Positions 62,501 to 64,000 of a stretch of 64,000 bases of DNA are shown piece after piece. The stretch comes from Paenibacillus dokdonensis. Its GTDB lineage: Bacteria > Bacillota > Bacilli > Paenibacillales > Paenibacillaceae. Location of the stretch: positions 3,465,674-3,529,673 of the forward strand of contig NZ_STGQ01000001.1 of assembly GCF_004916975.1 (NCBI RefSeq), in the 5' to 3' direction. The notes beneath the pieces were generated by a model. The model ran no database searches, was not told the DNA's origin, and saw only the letters and a program-made list of their open reading frames with translations. The translations under genes were made by a program, and so were the position numbers. The stretch's first letter is position 1, and each line of letters begins with the position of its first letter.

Positions 62501-62651
62501 TGGGGGTCCATATAACATAATTGGCTCCAGTCATGAAGCGGGCTTCCAGTTTGTCACAACAGCCCCAATGAAGGGTTACTTCCGGGTTACAGCCGTTAAC
62601 GCGTTAGGTGAATCGCAGCCTTCTGCTGCTTCCTTCTACGAGAAAAAGTAA
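59529..62651 (+). CDS. Class A penicillin-binding protein with two C-terminal FN3 domains
   Basis: Bifunctional peptidoglycan transglycosylase/transpeptidase, 1040 residues. One N-terminal membrane helix (about 25-50). GT51 domain: SIEDNNFFNHNGVD with the catalytic Glu, GGSTLTQQLARR. Transpeptidase: RQPGSTMKP (active Ser), NKSVNT, VGKTGST. Beyond about 690 come a linker and two fibronectin type III domains (about 818-905 and 945-1036) joined by an Asp/Gly/Pro-rich stretch. AAAGGAGG precedes the ATG. The extra domains, absent in short PBP1 forms, may bind the wall or partners. It is divergent from tyrS, with its own promoter. Confidence 0.96.
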   Translation: MVENNNKKPDKQPAPRRQRSYARIIGLVILWLLVVGLMGALFAGGAAMGYVTSIVKDDPVRSRALIDQKMSENSITSFAYFRDQTTPIGQIRTDEDRRPVEYKQIPTTVINAVVSIEDNNFFNHNGVDLKGTLRAVKQKVLKESVQTGGSTLTQQLARRVFLNLDKTDDRKFKEILLSLRLERFMTKDEILTAYLNKVPFGKGSSGYNLYGIKAAAKGIFNVNDLSKLNIAEAAYLAGLPQLPTKYSAYNSKGEFNPDAFKRALDRQHLVLRRMKEENKITEAQYTEALAFDIRKALAPRTEKAYATFPYLMMETEREASEILMELNNKEASKNQIDQTGKEDTSDQLEAANQQLKTGGYRVYTTIDKRVYSSMHKIGENKDNFGPDSKTKGPEQTAAMMIDNKTGAILGMLEGRDFNKEQMNYATQMIRQPGSTMKPIAAYLPAIESGAIQPASILDDAPIILKDYQKGFHIPKNSTAGYSGLMTARTALNKSVNTVALKLFNNVVGIDNAWAFAKKVGINTIQKEDYSASTGVLGGLKYGVTVEDLTNAYSSIANQGTFNDAYMIEKIVDSNGNIVYQHETKPVQAFSKQTAYLMTDMLRTVITDGTGSTVRDTYKHFKTIPIVGKTGSTQNYADVWFMGFSPDVTLGVWVGYKEPVNTLTSKPAKKRAQSIWALIMNEVADKEPDLFKTAKFEKPDGIVSKTVSAYSGKLPTSLTDKFVTDLFNIKYVPKDSDDGIAKAKYITYNGVNYIPKDETPDDMLKEKVVVKREKPIQELIKELEAAFAKMRGGHEPLSTYIPRDAGEDMPTDIDPRVDDGSAPTAPSNVRMTLNGSKASITFSPSGQADVVGYRLYRSQNGGSFQNTGSVVLTGNAYNFSNAADSGSSFYVTAVDVAGKESAPSATVNSQGSGNIDLPGDIGDPSNPGDLDPGTDIPGIPDGGDPGQGPVAVPSSPTALQIAPLDNGILFQWNPARPEDMVTAYNVSYSEKPGGPYNIIGSSHEAGFQFVTTAPMKGYFRVTAVNALGESQPSAASFYEKK

Positions 62652-62671
62652 TTTGCATATCTGATTTCGAT

Positions 62672-62711
62672 GGAGAGATCCTGCACAACATTGCAGGGTC
62701 TCTCCCTTTTT
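62672..62711 (+). terminator. Intrinsic terminator of the PBP gene
   Basis: GGAGAGATCCTGC and GCAGGGTCTCTCC, one mismatch, then T-run. Confidence 0.88.
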
Positions 62712-62771
62712 ATGCATGTACTTCTTTCGGAATCTCAGTATCAGACGCTCAACTTAGACGCTTGTTTAGAT

Positions 62772-62816
62772 AAAAAAAAGGAAGCCCCGGAACAAATCAT
62801 CCGGTGCTTCCTTTTA
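62772..62816. terminator. Intrinsic terminator after acsA, usable in both directions
   Basis: AAAAGGAAGC-CCGGA and TCCGG-GCTTCCTTTT arms; eight T on the minus strand and four T on the plus strand. Confidence 0.92.
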
Positions 62817-62841
62817 TCAATACATATTTATAAATTCCATA

Positions 62842-64000
62842 TTAATCTTCAATCGTAGAAAGATCACCCGTAGGCAGTTTGAGCTCCCATGCTTTGAGTA
62901 CCCGGCGCATAATCTTACCGGATCTCGTCTTCGGCAGCTTATCGCGGAATTCGATTTCGCGTGGCGCCGCGTGAGCGGAGAGTCCTTCTTTCACAAATTT
63001 ATAAATTTCATTCTTCAGCTCTTCGGATTCCTCGTAACCTTCACGGAGCGAGATAAATGCTTTAATGATCTCACCTCGGGTAGCATCCGGTTTGCCAATG
63101 ACGCCAGCCTCAGCCACCGCAGGATGCTCAACCAGCTTACTCTCAACTTCAAAAGGTCCAATTCGTTCGCCGGAAGAGTTAATAACATCGTCGACACGGC
63201 CTTGGAACCAGAAATACCCCTCTTCGTCCATGTAAGCCGAGTCTCCGGAAATATACCAGCCTGGAATCCGGAAATACTCCTGATATTTGGTAGGATTGTT
63301 CCAAATTTGATTCATCATGGAAGGCCACGGTGTTTTAATGGCAAGATTGCCCATCGTGTAAGGCGGAACTTCGTTGCCTTTATCATCAAGAATCGCAGCC
63401 TGTACACCCGGGATCGGACGGCCCATGGATCCAGGTTTAATATCCATTGAAGGATAATTACAGATTAGATGTCCGCCGGTTTCCGTCATCCACCACGTGT
63501 CATGAATGCGCTGACCATATACCTTTTGACCCCAACGTACCACTTCTGGGTTCAGAGGCTCACCTACGGAGAGGACATGGCGCAAGCTGCTCAGATTAAA
63601 CTGAGAAATGACATCCGATCCCGCTCCCATCAGCATCCGGAATGCTGTCGGAGCACTGTACCATACTGAAACATTGTATTTATCAATGGTTCCGTACCAG
63701 TCCTGCGGACTAAATCGGCCACCGCGGATCACATTCGTTACACCGTTTAGCCAAGGAGCGAAGATTCCGTAAGAAGTACCTGTTACCCATCCTGGGTCGG
63801 CTGTACACCAGTAAATATCATCTTCACGTAAATCAAGTACCATTTTACCTGTATAATAATGCTGAACCATCGCATTCTGGACATGGAATACGCCTTTCGG
63901 TTTACCCGTCGATCCAGATGTATAATGTATAATCAATCCGTCATTGCGATCAAGCCATTCGATTTGAAGATCCGAAGAAGCTTCCTTCATTTCCTTCGCG
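62842..64000 (-). CDS. acsA: Acetyl-CoA synthetase, 5' end cut by window edge
   Basis: Activates acetate to acetyl-CoA through acetyl-AMP. The visible 386 codons include the adenylate loop YTSGSTGKPKGV, ADPGWVTGTSYG, the TWWMTETGG motif, SGDSAYMDEEGYFWFQGR and the C-terminal PKTRSGKIMRR, whose Lys is the acetylation-regulated residue in this family. The reading frame is open to the right edge, so the N-terminus and its control region are missing. It ends 26 bases before a strong terminator. Confidence 0.95.
   Translation of the reverse strand, partial: AKEMKEASSDLQIEWLDRNDGLIIHYTSGSTGKPKGVFHVQNAMVQHYYTGKMVLDLREDDIYWCTADPGWVTGTSYGIFAPWLNGVTNVIRGGRFSPQDWYGTIDKYNVSVWYSAPTAFRMLMGAGSDVISQFNLSSLRHVLSVGEPLNPEVVRWGQKVYGQRIHDTWWMTETGGHLICNYPSMDIKPGSMGRPIPGVQAAILDDKGNEVPPYTMGNLAIKTPWPSMMNQIWNNPTKYQEYFRIPGWYISGDSAYMDEEGYFWFQGRVDDVINSSGERIGPFEVESKLVEHPAVAEAGVIGKPDATRGEIIKAFISLREGYEESEELKNEIYKFVKEGLSAHAAPREIEFRDKLPKTRSGKIMRRVLKAWELKLPTGDLSTIED

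Noticed and set aside
1..64000. CRISPR arrays, tRNA or rRNA genes, prophage blocks
   Set aside because: No regularly spaced repeats, no cloverleaf or rRNA sequence, and no phage structural genes were seen.

Overview
The window looks like chromosomal DNA of an endospore-forming, low-to-medium GC Firmicute of the Paenibacillus type. The support is a 26-codon spoVM, a SpoVIF-like gene, the Bacillus-style order rqcH / Ca-ATPase / yicC / remA / gmk / rpoZ / coaBC / priA / def / fmt / rsmB / rlmN / prpC / prkC / rsgA / rpe / spoVM / rpmB / fakA, strong AAGGAGG ribosome sites, a Gram-positive LexA box and a T-box leader. No rRNA, tRNA, CRISPR array or prophage was seen.

Layout. (1) 1-7216, minus strand: a probable exopolysaccharide locus. 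It has a membrane-anchored glycoside-hydrolase-like protein with a sugar-binding-type C-terminus, a HEAT-repeat membrane protein, a processive family-2 glycosyltransferase, a protein with a degenerate receiver (Glu at the phospho-Asp position) and a UDP-N-acetylhexosamine 6-dehydrogenase cut by the window edge. Its upstream region carries four copies of the heptamer ATGGATA and an 18-bp palindrome. (2) 7692-9133: an intact insertion sequence with 15-bp terminal inverted repeats and a probable 4-bp target duplication. (3) 9203-11648: an SOS module with a promoter plus LexA box driving a Y-family polymerase, a YolD-like protein and a SRAP abasic-site protein. (4) 11751-17572: a CuA-type cupredoxin lipoprotein, a SpoVIF-like gene, recG, and a FakB/FakA fatty-acid kinase pair. 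(5) 17781-41014: the conserved housekeeping block covering translation, N-terminal formyl/deformyl processing, cell-wall-sensing Ser/Thr kinase and phosphatase, CoA synthesis, primosome and ribosome rescue, with dapF and a YitJ-type methyltransferase/reductase inserted between the Ca-ATPase and yicC. A structured leader with a 40-codon ORF and an intrinsic terminator separates rpoZ from coaBC. (6) 41096-57113: a PHP phosphatase, a hypothetical protein, ylbG, ricF, an XPB-type helicase with its partner, an M20 hydrolase, yugN, ftsW, an Asp23 protein, a Ca2+/H+ exchanger, ylaN, an HPr-like protein without the active histidine, an M29 aminopeptidase, a lipoprotein and a GAF-GGDEF diguanylate cyclase. 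(7) 57390-64000: rpsD with a long leader, a tyrS copy broken by an internal deletion but still behind an intact-looking T-box, a class A PBP with two FN3 domains, and acsA cut by the window edge.

Many genes are tightly coupled: ATGA or GTGA overlaps occur at prpC/prkC, fmt/rsmB, the XPB pair and the polymerase/yolD pair, and a TGATG overlap at coaBC/priA. Several automatic start sites are too far upstream. I moved them where an internal ATG or TTG has a clear ribosome site or matches the family start (HEAT protein, SpoVIF, rlmN, def, gmk, remA, yicC, PHP, ylbG, ylbF, XPB, M20 hydrolase, Ca exchanger, lipoprotein). The strongest candidates for something not yet described are the exopolysaccharide locus with its degenerate receiver and HEAT partner, and the rpoZ-coaBC leader. 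All family assignments were made by reading the protein sequences; no database search was possible.
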